Source: Paramyrothecium sp. XJ0827 (lineage: Eukaryota > Ascomycota > Sordariomycetes > Hypocreales > Stachybotryaceae). Taken from it: 64,000 bases of DNA. Below are positions 22,401 to 32,949 of the stretch, piece after piece. Every line of letters begins with the position of its first letter. The stretch's first letter is position 1. The notes under the pieces were generated by a model. The model was not told the origin of the DNA and did no database searches. It saw only the letters and a program-made list of their open reading frames with translations. The stretch is from contig JAJFPB010000003.1 in the NCBI GenBank assembly GCA_020881915.1, positions 1,178,001-1,242,000 of the forward strand. Reading direction: 5' to 3'. The position numbers and the translations under genes are program-made.

Positions 22401-23049
22401 ATGAAAACGGTCAAAGGAGTGATGCACTACCTGGCCAACTTAGAATGGACAGAACGGGTTCAGCACACTTGCAAGTTCTGCGATCGTGCGAACTTTGCCA
22501 AGATTGTCTATGAGGTGCGCAGAGACCACCTCACATAGTATGCAGACAGTAGCTAACCGTTTCATATGTAACTATAGGATGTCGATGTGATTGCCGTCGA
22601 GAACAGGCGCCTTGGAGGCCAGCATCACTGGCTTATCATGCCAAAGCTCCACACCCTCCGAGATATTGAGGCTCTTAAAGGCGAGCATCTTGCTCTGTGT
22701 AAGCGCGACTCCAATCCAACCCATTTCTCGCACTAGCTTGGGCGTTCCGTCTGACTAACTGGCCCTAATTTAATTCTCAGTGCAAGCGATGGATCATGTG
22801 AAAACCGAACTTATCACAGAGCATTGCCAGGGAATACCCCCCTCGGAGATTATCTCGGGATATCATCGAGGACGTCGACCGCTCGTTGGTACAATCCACT
22901 ATCCTGATATAATCTCTATCCACCATATCCATCTCCATGTTATCGTCCGGCCCTTTTTATTGATGCGACTGTTTAAATACCCGGCCTGGCTGCCTCTTAT
23001 GTGGAAGTCGGATGTAAAAGTAATGCAGGAGACCAGACGGCTGTTGTAA
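22401..23049 (+). CDS. HIT-like (histidine triad) protein
   Basis: Exons 22401-22514, 22578-22698 and 22781-23049 encode 167 residues; introns are 63 and 82 nt and GT-AG. Features are a CxxC-like CKFCDRANFAKIVYE opening, HHWLIMPKLHTLRDIEAL, and the triad HHIHLHVIVRP near residue 138, which fits the H-x-H-x-H pattern of HIT hydrolases and transferases. HIT proteins hydrolyse or transfer nucleotides from dinucleoside or aminoacyl-nucleotide substrates. The C-terminal tail after the triad (PAWLPLMWKSD) resembles fungal HIT proteins rather than bacterial HinT. Substrate unknown. Confidence 0.8.
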
Positions 23050-23636
23050 CTCTAATAATGTTAAATATATATTATCCGAAAGTGGCATATCACGATTTCT
23101 TACCTCTGATTGATTGTTATTAACTTGGACTCATCAAGTAGAGCAATGTATATTAAAAGTAAGTGAAATAAAGAAGTAAGTAGGTTAAATCTATGTTCAC
23201 TGCGTTTAATCAATCCAATCAATATTCACGTTTCATAACACGATTTAGCCAAATACACGATAACTTATGAATATTCACCTGATCTGCAGGGGAAGTATAT
23301 TGAAAACTATAGTAAGAGGGTGACGAAGTGGGTTAGGAACCCGATGCTGCCCAAGATCTCATTGGGCAGTGTCTCCTTGAATCGGCCTAGTTATTGTCAT
23401 ACCTGTTACGAGATTATGCCTGCATGTCTCAAAGACAGGGAATGAAATGGTCGCTCTCTGGTTTGTAGTAGTGTATTAGCTGTGAATTGGCTATAGCATC
23501 GGTTCATGGCAGAATACACCGGTGACGAGAAGTCGAAACAGTCGCTGAAGTAGCCCACCGTCTTGACCCAATCATGCATAGGCGTGCATCATGAAGTATA
23601 CTCAATAACCGGAATCCATCAAGTACATTCCTAATC
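23050..23636. other. AT-rich intergenic region
   Basis: Markedly richer in A and T than the flanking genes, especially 23050-23330, and without a usable frame. It could be a weakly RIP-affected or simply non-coding spacer; no repeated element is recognised. Confidence 0.4.
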
Positions 23637-24251
23637 TCAAGAAGTCTCTACTATTTTCACCTTCTCGCTCTTGCGCACATTCTTAAGCGTGGGTTTCTTG
23701 CCATCCCAATCGATGAGCCTGAAATCAGGAGAAACCGGAACGTGGTAAAAAGCAACCAAGATCAACTTGACAGGAACCACACGATCAGCAATTTCTTTGA
23801 CCTGAAAACCTGCCAGGCACACATCATGTGCACCCAGAGTTTCGTGCGTTAACGCTACGAGCCTCGCCACGTATCGGAAATACCAGACCTCTCGCTCGTA
23901 GCCTCGAGGGCGTTTGATAAGGTCAATTTCAAGACGCTTCGTCTTATGACCCTTGAGACGGAACTCACTGACCAGGCGACGCTTCATCAGCCAAGCAGAC
24001 ATGCGGATTCTTACACGCTTGTGGGCCCAAACGGGTCTATTCGGGAGGAAGAGGTGTCCGGTGGCCGGCGTGGCCGGAGCCACTTCGACTGCGTTGTTGC
24101 TGGCTTGGCCGCTCATCACTTGCTCGGAGTTGCTCGCGGAATCAGAAGCTATTGTCATTGGCTGGCGATGTTGCCTGTGCTTCGCCTTGGTAGCTTTCCT
24201 TGACTTGAACCACTGGAACTTGAACCACTTTGACTTAAACCACGAGCCCAT
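23637..24251 (-). CDS. Basic orphan protein with N-terminal WFK repeats
   Basis: A single-exon frame of 204 residues. I chose the ATG at 24251 because the upstream in-frame codon is GTG. The protein opens MGSWFKSKWFKFQWFKSRK, three WFK units in 16 residues, then a polar Ser/Ala/Thr stretch, then a Lys/Arg-rich central part (RVRIRMSAWLMKRRLV, RLEIDLIKRPRGYE) and a hydrophobic stretch RVVPVKLILVAFYHVPV. No signal peptide or known domain is seen. The amphipathic aromatic-basic N-terminus could bind membranes or nucleic acid; that is speculation. Whether it is expressed is uncertain, since the neighbourhood is gene-poor. Confidence 0.5.
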   Translation of the reverse strand: MGSWFKSKWFKFQWFKSRKATKAKHRQHRQPMTIASDSASNSEQVMSGQASNNAVEVAPATPATGHLFLPNRPVWAHKRVRIRMSAWLMKRRLVSEFRLKGHKTKRLEIDLIKRPRGYEREVWYFRYVARLVALTHETLGAHDVCLAGFQVKEIADRVVPVKLILVAFYHVPVSPDFRLIDWDGKKPTLKNVRKSEKVKIVETS

Positions 24252-24578
24252 TGTCACGGAGATATGGATGATATGATTGTTTCTTTGCTGTGGTTTTCGT
24301 TGAGATGGAAAGCTGGGTAAGTTCGGTTCGAGGGTTTATAATGATCACATCAAATACAGTTGAAAGAAGCGACGACACGGGATTTAAATGTATTCCAGAT
24401 CCAATATATAATTCATACAATGGCCGGCAATAAATCATGCCCCTAGGATTGTTCATAAGAACAATTCAGCTGTGACCAGACTGTACAATAGAACACAAAC
24501 TTTCAGCCAATAGCATGCCATAGAACACGTCTGAACAGTGGTTTTGGGCCGATATTACTCCTTTGACTGAGAACGCAA
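24252..24578. other. Intergenic, 327 bases
   Basis: Upstream of the basic orphan and 3' of the lyase gene on the same strand. No feature is recognised. Confidence 0.4.
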
Positions 24579-25685
24579 TCAATTGGCCGCAATCCTGAAA
24601 CTCTGCCAGCTAGCTCCGGAATTCCAGCATTGTTCATCATTCGTCAGCTTGAAGTTTGAGGATGTTCCGGTGCAGTCCTTTCCAGTGAACGTGTAAACAC
24701 GGATGTTTCTCCCGAACATGCCCTGCCCCACAGCCTCGTAGAAGCCCTTGAATGGCGCGGCAGAGTTGTGACAGGTGTCCAGGTTGCCAAGCTTAGTCGT
24801 CTGAACAGCCTTACAGCAAGTGTTTTCTTCAAAGAGCCGTAGCGTTATGGTAGACACCGAAGCAACGCTTGGTACACCTGCGCAGGTACCGGGATTTCCA
24901 GGGGCAGGGGGCTCTTCCGGGTTGCCAGGGTTGCCAGAGTCACCCTCAGTATGCGACACACGAATCTTGTAGAAGTGCACCTCAGTCTGGCCCTCGCCTT
25001 GGTTGTAATTGCCAGCCTTGAAGTAGCTATCAGGTCCGTTGAGTTCGAAAGTGTCAAGCGTCTTGAAAGCTTTTCCGTTGATGCTCACGGACAGAACGTT
25101 CTTCTCGTAGCGGATTTCGTATGTGAATCTTTGTCCCTTGGGAACGTTATCGATCTCGGATCGCTGTTGAGTGCATGTGCGGCACTTCTGGACACCCATG
25201 CTAAGACGACCATTGGAGGCATAGTAAAGTTCGGCTACCGGCTTGTGCGAAATAGAATCGTCGATGTGAATCTGTCCTACGCAGATCTCGTCATCGTTCT
25301 TGACAACTTTGAGGTCGCCGAAAAGTCGGTTAACAGCACCGAAAGGGCTCCATTTGGAGGGACTGTTTTCTCGAAACTCGGTACGGCAATGTTTGCTGTT
25401 GGGTGTAGTAACACATTGCGATGTCGCCGGTGAACCAGGAACCTTCATGACCAAAGCCCCATCGCTTCCGGTGAAGAAATAGCTGGAGCTCTGGTACCCA
25501 TCACAACCTTGCAAGTCGGCACTGGAGATGGTTTGTGGGCTTCCAGGGCTACCGGTGGGCATCTGCAACCTCCATTTGGAAAGATCAAAATTTCCTCCAG
25601 GAGCGCAGCTGGGGTTGAGCTGGGCCACGCTTCCGCTGACAAGCAGCAGCGCAACCATGGCTGGCTCAAGAAAATAACCGAACAT
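24579..25685 (-). CDS. Secreted PL7-type polysaccharide lyase with C-terminal Cys-rich domain
   Basis: A single exon of 368 residues. A hydrophobic N-terminal segment (MVALLLVSGSVAQLN, inner Met at residue 10) looks like a signal peptide; translation from residue 1 gives a longer n-region. The three PL7 alginate-lyase signatures are present in order: RTEFRE, QIH and YFKAGNYNQ. FDLSKWRLQMPTG at the start of the domain also fits. In this family QIH versus QVH correlates with uronate preference. A Pro/Gly linker (GNPEEPPAPGNPG) leads to a further about 100 residues with six Cys, which is not a domain I recognise. The enzyme would cleave alginate- or glucuronan-like polymers outside the cell; substrate is inferred. 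Confidence 0.85.
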   Translation of the reverse strand: MFGYFLEPAMVALLLVSGSVAQLNPSCAPGGNFDLSKWRLQMPTGSPGSPQTISSADLQGCDGYQSSSYFFTGSDGALVMKVPGSPATSQCVTTPNSKHCRTEFRENSPSKWSPFGAVNRLFGDLKVVKNDDEICVGQIHIDDSISHKPVAELYYASNGRLSMGVQKCRTCTQQRSEIDNVPKGQRFTYEIRYEKNVLSVSINGKAFKTLDTFELNGPDSYFKAGNYNQGEGQTEVHFYKIRVSHTEGDSGNPGNPEEPPAPGNPGTCAGVPSVASVSTITLRLFEENTCCKAVQTTKLGNLDTCHNSAAPFKGFYEAVGQGMFGRNIRVYTFTGKDCTGTSSNFKLTNDEQCWNSGASWQSFRIAAN

Positions 25686-27586
25686 AGCGATTTAATGAAA
25701 GTCTAATTCAACAAAGGAACGACAAGTGAAAATTGAAAAGAACAAAAAGTGAAGAACAATGAAATGCGAGTTGTTGTAATGCAGAACAAGAATCATGAAG
25801 GTGGGGGAGCCCTCAGCTCTTTATATTGAATCACTGTCACCAAATCCTTCACGGCTCCACAGCATCATGGTAGGTATCCGTTGACATGCGTCTTGTAGAA
25901 CGCACGATCTCACGTCGAAAATAGTTACACAGGGTCTACGTGTGGGGATCGTCAGCACAAGAACGTAGCACGGGCCGGAAATTTGAGCAAGACATTGACC
26001 AAAATTGCCGTAATGGGTCAGCTGAAGCAGCGTAGGATGAGAAGTCGACTCCCTATGGCTCGTGCATCGAGCCCTACAAGCATCGCCCGGTTCTCCGACC
26101 TTACCCAATTCGAGGCGAACGCTAGCCAGGATCCGAAGGCCCCAGCTCTCCTCAACTAGCTGTAAAGAGGAGGCTTGCCAGATTCAGCCAAAATGAAAAC
26201 GCTCAAAACTCGACAACACCCATATTTAGGACCATGATCGAACGCTTCAGGAAGGTGGTCCTTCTTCCATCTTTGAATACGAGACACGCTTGATCATATG
26301 TCAGGAGTTTCGCCTTGATTAATCGACCCAGACAGAAATATTCGGCAAATGTGGACATCATTTTGATTTTGTTAACTTCTGTTCCGGCTACCAAGAATCC
26401 TGACAAGCCTGCTCATAGACGGCTTGATGAAAGTTGAGCGCCAGCCTTCTTGGGCCATCAGGATTGTGGCTCGACCTAACTGTCGATCCACACTGATCAA
26501 TACATATTCTTGGGCGTAAAGGTTCCGTGCAGGTAGTGAGGTGGGAGGGACAGGAAATGCGTCGTCCTGCTTTAGCTCCTCTGTAGCTCCTGGGGGCAAG
26601 CTCGGAGGTCTGTGGAAATCCTGTTTATAAGTAAGGGGGTTCATTCTCCCATTAGCAAGTCAGGCACGGAATTCACATCTTGTTTTCATGAATTTCAGGC
26701 TTGACTTTGATTGAATGATTGCGTACTGCCTGACCTTGTTTTCGGCCGAGTAGTGCATGGTGTTTTGGTCTCAATAAGTAATATTCTACTTACGTTTGCT
26801 CCGACAAACAAGCAGAAATAACTATTAGCTATACTAATTAATTTTTTCCCCTCTATTGTAATGAAGCCAGGGACTTTCGGTAAGATATCAGAGGTCAGAT
26901 GAAGATAAGTCGCCTGGGAAATTGAGCACATGCCTATATGTTGATGGTTGGCAAACCAGTGGGTCTGCTCAGAATTCACGGTATGGGCCTCTCCGATATC
27001 ATCGGAGGAAAATTTCATCAATTTCGATTGCTGAGACAGACTGAACCTTTGTAAATTCAGTCATGAGCACAACAGTACGTTGACCACAAACCACTCCACG
27101 AGCGGCGTCTTTACGAACCATACGCACTTTTCCCGAATCATTGTGAACGCCTAAACGCGCAAGGCATCCGCCCAGAAAGCCGCCTCATTGCCGTTGCTCT
27201 GTCTGAAAGACTATTTAAATTCTCGTTGTGGACTTTCTGCATTCTAAAAGCAGGCAATACAATTGTTACTTAATACAAAAATGTGACCGGCCTCTCCCGT
27301 GATTTGTTGTGTCGCGTCCCGTCAGCTCGATCGCTTTGCTCGACAAAGAACAAACCCGGTCCTCCTTCGCTCCAAATATCCATGAACCCGTAAATATCCA
27401 ATTTGGAAAACTAACAGCCGTGCGCCCCCATAGCAGGAGGTTTCTTTGGTGAGCGTGCCATCTTAAAGCCCTGTGGTGATGGTGGGTGCGTGGGGACAAC
27501 CCGTTGTTATCGTGCCAAGGTGCGTCGTTTTGATGATCTCGTGCACGTTGTCATCGTTGCATGTGCAATACGACTGAGATGAAAAG
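25686..27586. other. Gene-poor stretch with unresolved short frames
   Basis: About 1.9 kb. Three minus frames lie at 26203-26406, 26372-26644 and 26695-27021. They could be fragments of an old gene, but I could not join them by good introns and recognise no domain. The left end is the upstream region of the lyase gene; a TATA-like TTTATATTG lies at 25819-25827, on the upstream side. Confidence 0.4.
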
Positions 27587-28368
27587 CTATGGTAGAGGTT
27601 CATCGGTCAGTTCAAAGGTTGTCTTTCCTACATCGCGGGTAGAAAACCCCGTGGAGATTTGATTTGCGTACTTGTTCACCATCCTACAAGATGTTACTTT
27701 TGTTTCCTTCGGCTTCTCGATTAAGCTGATCGTGTTGGTCGGCATCTTGGAGTAAGTGCATGCTTCGACACCTGTTCCCACCATGGTAGGGAAATTGCCT
27801 GTGATCATGCTATCCACACTGACTTCGCTTGAGCAATGGCAAAAAGCGGATGGCTCGATCGTTGGCTTGCCATGGAAGCCGTTGGCGGGAGAGCTCAAAA
27901 AGCACAGAGGAGGGAGAACCGCCGGGACCATGTCCCTAAGTTCCCTGAGGATCTTCTGCTGCTCGTCGGCCCATTTCTTATCAAAGAAGTCTCCGAATAC
28001 CACTTCGGTCCAGCGCACACACCGGCAGTCCTTCTTCTCTCCCTAGATTGGGGGTCAGGTATCTGGAAAACGAATTGGGAAGAGCACAATTACTTCTGCT
28101 TGACAAATCCCTTTCTCTCCCTTGCAATCTTCGTCACTGCAAGCTGGCTTCGGTACAATTAATAGAGGAGGCCACGCTGAATAGACTGATTGCAATTGAG
28201 CAGAGCACGTACCGAGTTCTCATCAACAGCAGCTGACGGATCGCATGGCGAAACTGGTCTCGAAGTCGAAGTAGAGAACTTTTGAGGGGCTTTTGTGACT
28301 TGGGGTTGCTGAGCATATGCCATGCCCAACAAAGCTGCATACAAAAGGAATGCAATACGTCCATACAT
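27587..28368 (-). CDS. Small secreted Cys-rich protein, effector candidate
   Basis: Exons 28368-28213 and 28042-27587 encode 203 residues. The 170-nt intron (GTACGT to CTAG, phase 0) removes an in-frame stop. MYGRIAFLLYAALLGMAYA is a clear signal peptide, probably cut before QQPQ. Cys occur at SPCDPS, KKDCRCVRW, PLCFL, FCHCSS, EACTYS and TSCRMV: nine in about 140 residues, several in C-x-C pairs. No membrane segment or enzyme motif is seen. The pattern of small size, signal and many Cys suggests an apoplastic or wall-associated protein. It could be an effector, but that is inference. It is transcribed away from the M35-like gene. Confidence 0.6.
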
Positions 28369-29431
28369 GGCTGCTACTGGAGTGCGGTCGACGTTTATGG
28401 CTTGAAGTTGATAACAAGATGGAATTCTGCAGGTAAAAGAGTGATGCTTGGTGGTAATTTGACAATTTAGATGGCTCAGTACGAATACTTATAGCGGTCG
28501 AGGTAAAGCGAATTGGGAGTATGGCCATTGATCCAAGAAAATGTGTGTTGGCAATGACCTTGACTTTACGTTTTGCGGCCATTTTTGTACGGCATTAGTG
28601 CCCCAACACGTACATTTCCGAGTTGATCTATCGTTTGATGAGAATGACAAGTGCCACGCATACAAAAGTGAATACAGTGCTTCTCATCCTTTTCCGGAAA
28701 CAATAAGCCGCAGGACACTGAAAACCAACAACCGCGCCTACCATGGCGTATCTCGCAAGGGAACAAACAGATGGCCTAGGTTGTTAGCATTGTACTACAG
28801 GGATCACTACTTGAATGTTGTTCGCAGCTGACACAGCCTCAATTGGTAAGCGATATGGGAAGATTCAAGCTTTGTTCCCTTGCTTCGGAGACGGCACGGC
28901 CAATGGGTGTCGCATCGTCCAACGACACAGCCGCCTTTGGTTGGTTCAGCTTGCACAGTGCCGGTTGAACAGCCAATAGCGTCAATAGACTCACAACTTA
29001 TTAGGTATTGCAATTGTTGGCCCCCTCCCCGTTTTGGCCCCCTTGGCCCCCTTTGGCGTCAAGAAAGTCCTGACTGCCATCGGTTGGTAGGCGCTACACC
29101 CCAAGTTCGAAGAGATGCTTGCAGCTTTATTTTGGGGGACTCTTAGAACAGCCCGAACGCTTTAAAAGACGTATATGATATCTTATATTTGATATGTGGG
29201 TTTTACTCGAAACGCAACACTGCCACACTATTCGTGCAAGATGCCCTGTTGGATCCCTTGTGGTCTCTAGGAGGTGATTCTCACAGCTGGCTTCTCTGGG
29301 GTACAAATAGCTGGCTTGATTATCTCAGGTTTGCTTGAGACTCTCCAGTTCCATTCGGCTTCATTGCTCTTACTACCTTTCGTCTAGCCGAAACTAGGTT
29401 TTGTTTTTATCATCCACCCGAGCTTCAAATC
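28369..29431. promoter_or_regulatory. Divergent spacer between two secreted-protein genes
   Basis: About 1.06 kb between outward-facing starts. No gene is supported. A C-rich run repeating TTGGCCCCC is at about 29019-29055. It is the likely regulatory region for both flanking genes. Confidence 0.4.
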
Positions 29432-31040
29432 ATGGTTCCATTCAAATTCTTCGGTTTGAAGCTTGCGGCTTCGCTACTTGCTTTGCTGCTTCTCTTTACA
29501 GAGCAGTGTTATGCCGGATACGAAATCCAATCCGACTGGTAAGCACTTTAGCCCTCATTCAACGCAACAATAGACGGCTTTTCTAATAGAGTTATAGTAA
29601 GCTATCAGCTGACCCCAGCCCAACCAAACTCCTTAGACGCTCATATCACCAGGTCTACCCGCTCAACGCGCTTTTCTCGATGAATTGTTCTTCTCTGCTC
29701 GTAACCTGGTGAAACTTGGTCAGTTGAATATTGATGATCCACCAAACTTGGACGGAACAAACCTACATACTTTGTTATTTGGCGTTACGGATATCAGTTT
29801 ATCGCGAAGGGCTGTGTCAGGTATGTTCTTCCCAACTAATATTTGGTTCTTTTTCACCTCGGTAAAAGCCTTTTATGCTCACTCCGGCTTGAATAGCGAC
29901 CTTACAAGGCATATCAGAGAATTTGGAGCCCGTGAAAGGCAAAGCCGTTGGAGGACATGACAAAACAGCTGATGTTGTGAGTCTCTGTTTAGTTATGTTT
30001 AAATAGACGACTCTTCGCAGCAAAAGTACTGACACAACATGATAGCGGGTTTTTTGCACGGTCGAACGCATACGTACAGGTCAATCCAGTCCTGATGGTC
30101 CGAAAAGGATTTATGATTCTGGTGAGCATTCCAGAAAGAGTTGTCTCAATCCTCAAGAGTATCTTCAGCTAAACAGAATCAATAACAACCTCAGAGAGTC
30201 AACGATTCCTCAACTTCGATAACGGTTTCCACTGCGACGGTATTCCTGCCTGGACACTCATGTCAAGGCAAGAACTGAGTCTGCGGCCAGACACTTTACA
30301 AATCTGCCCTTGGTTCCTCGAATACGCTATGAAGCAGAAGTTCCAACGCCTAGACCAGTTCAGGCATGGCGAGATAGCTCACATGATTAGCAAACTGAAG
30401 CCGGACAGACTTGCAACCTGGAAGCGATCTACTCCGGTTGATGTGTTCCAGCTATTCGACAACATTATGATCTACATGGTGGGAACCCAATTTGGTGGCT
30501 CCTCTACGACCCCATTTGACTGACCTGAAATGAAGATGGCACGCACACGCCGAGGCAATGAAAGAATAGACATGGCAACCTCGCTCCGCAATGGTATGTA
30601 TCTGAATCTCTGCTTATTTTCTCGACGAAAAGAACGCTAAATCCATTCTCAGGATGGAAAGACTGCCGCAGATTGACTCAAGATTTTATTGAGGCACACT
30701 GGAACGCCGGTAAGTTGCTGAAGCATGACTTGCGTCTGTGCAATCTTGACACCTCTCCCTAGGTACCTATGCTCTTTTTGCATCCATTTCCGGGCTGATG
30801 AAACACGGTGGTGCGATTCATCAGGATGGCACATTTGTCAGGGGACCCAGCGACGACGACGCCAAACGCAATGAGCTGGTGGGGGGAATAAGGCACACTA
30901 CCAAGAGTGCAGAGAACCCGAACCATTTGAACAACTTGGCACCCAACGAAAGTGGTAAGCCCCTACTCAAGTCTGCCACTGTGAGGGAGTTGGCTCCGGG
31001 ATTCAATGCCACGAACTTGAGGGGACGGCCGCTGTTTTGA
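29432..31040 (+). CDS. M35-like metallo-endopeptidase homologue lacking the zinc motif
   Basis: Exons inferred are 29432-29538, 29637-29820, 29909-29976, 30046-30121, 30195-30478, 30536-30593, 30653-30709 and 30763-31040. A signal peptide (MVPFKFFGLKLAASLLALLL) opens the protein. Fungal lysine-specific/M35-like features follow: DVRVFCTVERI, LQICPWFLEY, VDVFQLFDNIMIY, then GWKDCRRL and GTYALFASISGL. At the place of the expected HExxH helix, next to TRRG, the frame reads YMMAR, so both zinc-binding His and the catalytic Glu are gone. The first junction is a problem: the GTAAGC donor at 29539 leaves phase 2, but every acceptor that restores the exon 2 frame either mismatches in phase or creates a stop. 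So the gene is either spliced unusually or already broken. The remaining seven junctions agree. Confidence 0.6.
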
Positions 31041-31186
31041 AATCGTGTTGGTTTTCCAAAGACAGTTTCGAACATTTGTCAGTTAGAACCCCTTGGTTGG
31101 AACAGATTCATCGGATTCTTATGTGTTTGACTTTCTCTTCAATTTTCAGGTATCCGGAGGGGCTTCATCTTAGTTAACCCCTTACT

Positions 31187-32013
31187 CTACGCTCCACTGC
31201 CAAATCCTGGGCGAATGATAGTACATGGCAGCGTCTCCTCTCGCGTCGAGACAGCAGCAGGGAATGGGAGAATAAGCTCGAAATGTGAAGGGCGAGTCAC
31301 CCGTTTGATCCTCTCCCACAAAGTCCCCTCGATCTCTGTCCAAATTGGGGCCTCGTGCGGCATAACAAGCCTCAGCTCGACCCTCAGCCACCTGAGTCCT
31401 TCCATGGCTGCCAGAGCCTTCCAGATGTCCAGCCAGAGGATTTCCCGTTTGCCAAGACGTTTCTCGTGAAGAAAAAGGGGGCCATAGTGGTCCCATGTGA
31501 AGCTGATTTGGGAGATCAGGACGACGTGGGTCGCCGGAAGGCGCTCAGCCAGTGCTGGGATACATGGCGGAGACTGAGAAAATTCGAAACAAGTCTCTTG
31601 ATAAAGAGTATGCAAGCATTCAAAGTAGCTGGTGAGAAGTTAATGGAAAGCTTTTTGCAAATGCCTCAGAGAATGTACATCTTCTTGCATGTCAAGAGTA
31701 GCGGCAGGTGGTTGCATTGGATTCTTTTTTTACTGCACACTTCGAAATGCGAGGCCCTGTCGACGACACGATCTACTTCCCAAGTCAAGCATTCTCTGGC
31801 TCGGAGCCAGTTGTGCGGTTGATAGATATGAACCGCATGCCCATGGAAATGCATGTCCCAGATCATGCGACGTAGCTCGTGGGGCAGCTGACCGTAAAGA
31901 GGCGACACATTCTGCTCTTTTGTTCCATGAGGTGAGATGGGTGCTGGCGGGAGAAATGGAACCAGCTTGCGAGCTTTGGCGAGGAGCTTGTTGAAGCCGA
32001 TTGATGGTGACAT
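31187..32013 (-). CDS. DUF7730 (F-box-like) protein
   Basis: Exons 32013-31679 and 31628-31187 encode 258 residues; the 50-nt intron is GTACAT to CACCAG and restores TCKKIYFECLHTLY. An LPHELRRMIWDMHF motif near residue 43, then CSKKR, PLLLTCKKIY and TCFEFSQ, give the pattern of the DUF7730 family, which resembles an F-box followed by a short helical scaffold. It has many paralogues in Pezizomycotina with no assigned biochemical role. It converges with the M35-like gene, with 146 bases between stops. Confidence 0.75.
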
Positions 32014-32949
32014 GGCTATGGTTGATAATGAAGTGAAGGGTGAAAGACTACGACTACATTGACCGACCCCCTTATCATTGCTCCAGTGTCACAACCAACA
32101 TCAAAATACCCCCAGCTTGGACAACTGCGGCAGGTCTAGGCTGTGTTGGTCCCTCACTATGGAGAATCCTTGCGCCTAACTCTGGGGGCTGGAGGATGAG
32201 GTCTTGGGGGCGGAGGGGGCCGACATCACATTTACAGGTCATCACACGGCAGGATTGTTGGGGATTTCAGACCAAGAACCAACCCGCATATGTCAAGAGT
32301 TATACAAAGTGCCAAAGCCCGCTCCTCAGATTGCGTAACAGGGTCCGCCGCCGATCGCGATTCATGGACTCTCAGTAACTATGGTGTTCTGATAGGCTTA
32401 GGACAATTGGCTCACGCTTTCTCACGGGTTCACCGCTTAACGTCTTGGTACCATAGGCATCTCGCCAGGCATTCTCGGTTCTAGATCACGCGTCATCGCT
32501 CCCGTCAGGCAATATAAGTCACCGCGCGAGGTTGTTCAAACGAATCTTTCCAATGATACTGTGCAAATGAAATGATCACTTCAAAACAGCACATGTAACG
32601 ACCAAGCGTAGTGCAGGTTGCATAGCTTCGTGAAGTTAGCGGCTTGAAGTCCGGCCTACAACATCGCCATCAGGCGCTGCCAGGCAATGAAGAACCGGTA
32701 GTAGCAGCACCCTGTTTTTCTTATGTAGTCTTCATGTCATCATACCATGAGTATATCGTCATCTTCTCATAAACAAATACTTGACAACCAAGAAAAAGTC
32801 CACAAATCCCAGCATCGCTTCAGAGTCCATCTTCTCAGTCTCGACAGTAAGGGAAGCAACCGTAGACGCAGGCAATACTTTCACATTTGTCCGCCAAGCT
32901 CGTCGTCGGCACACAATTGCCTAAAGTTTGCCCTTTATTTCCATCCCTC
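32014..32949. other. Intergenic, 0.94 kb
   Basis: Upstream of the DUF7730 gene and 3' of the epimerase-like gene. No coding frame, RNA gene or repeat is recognised. Confidence 0.4.
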
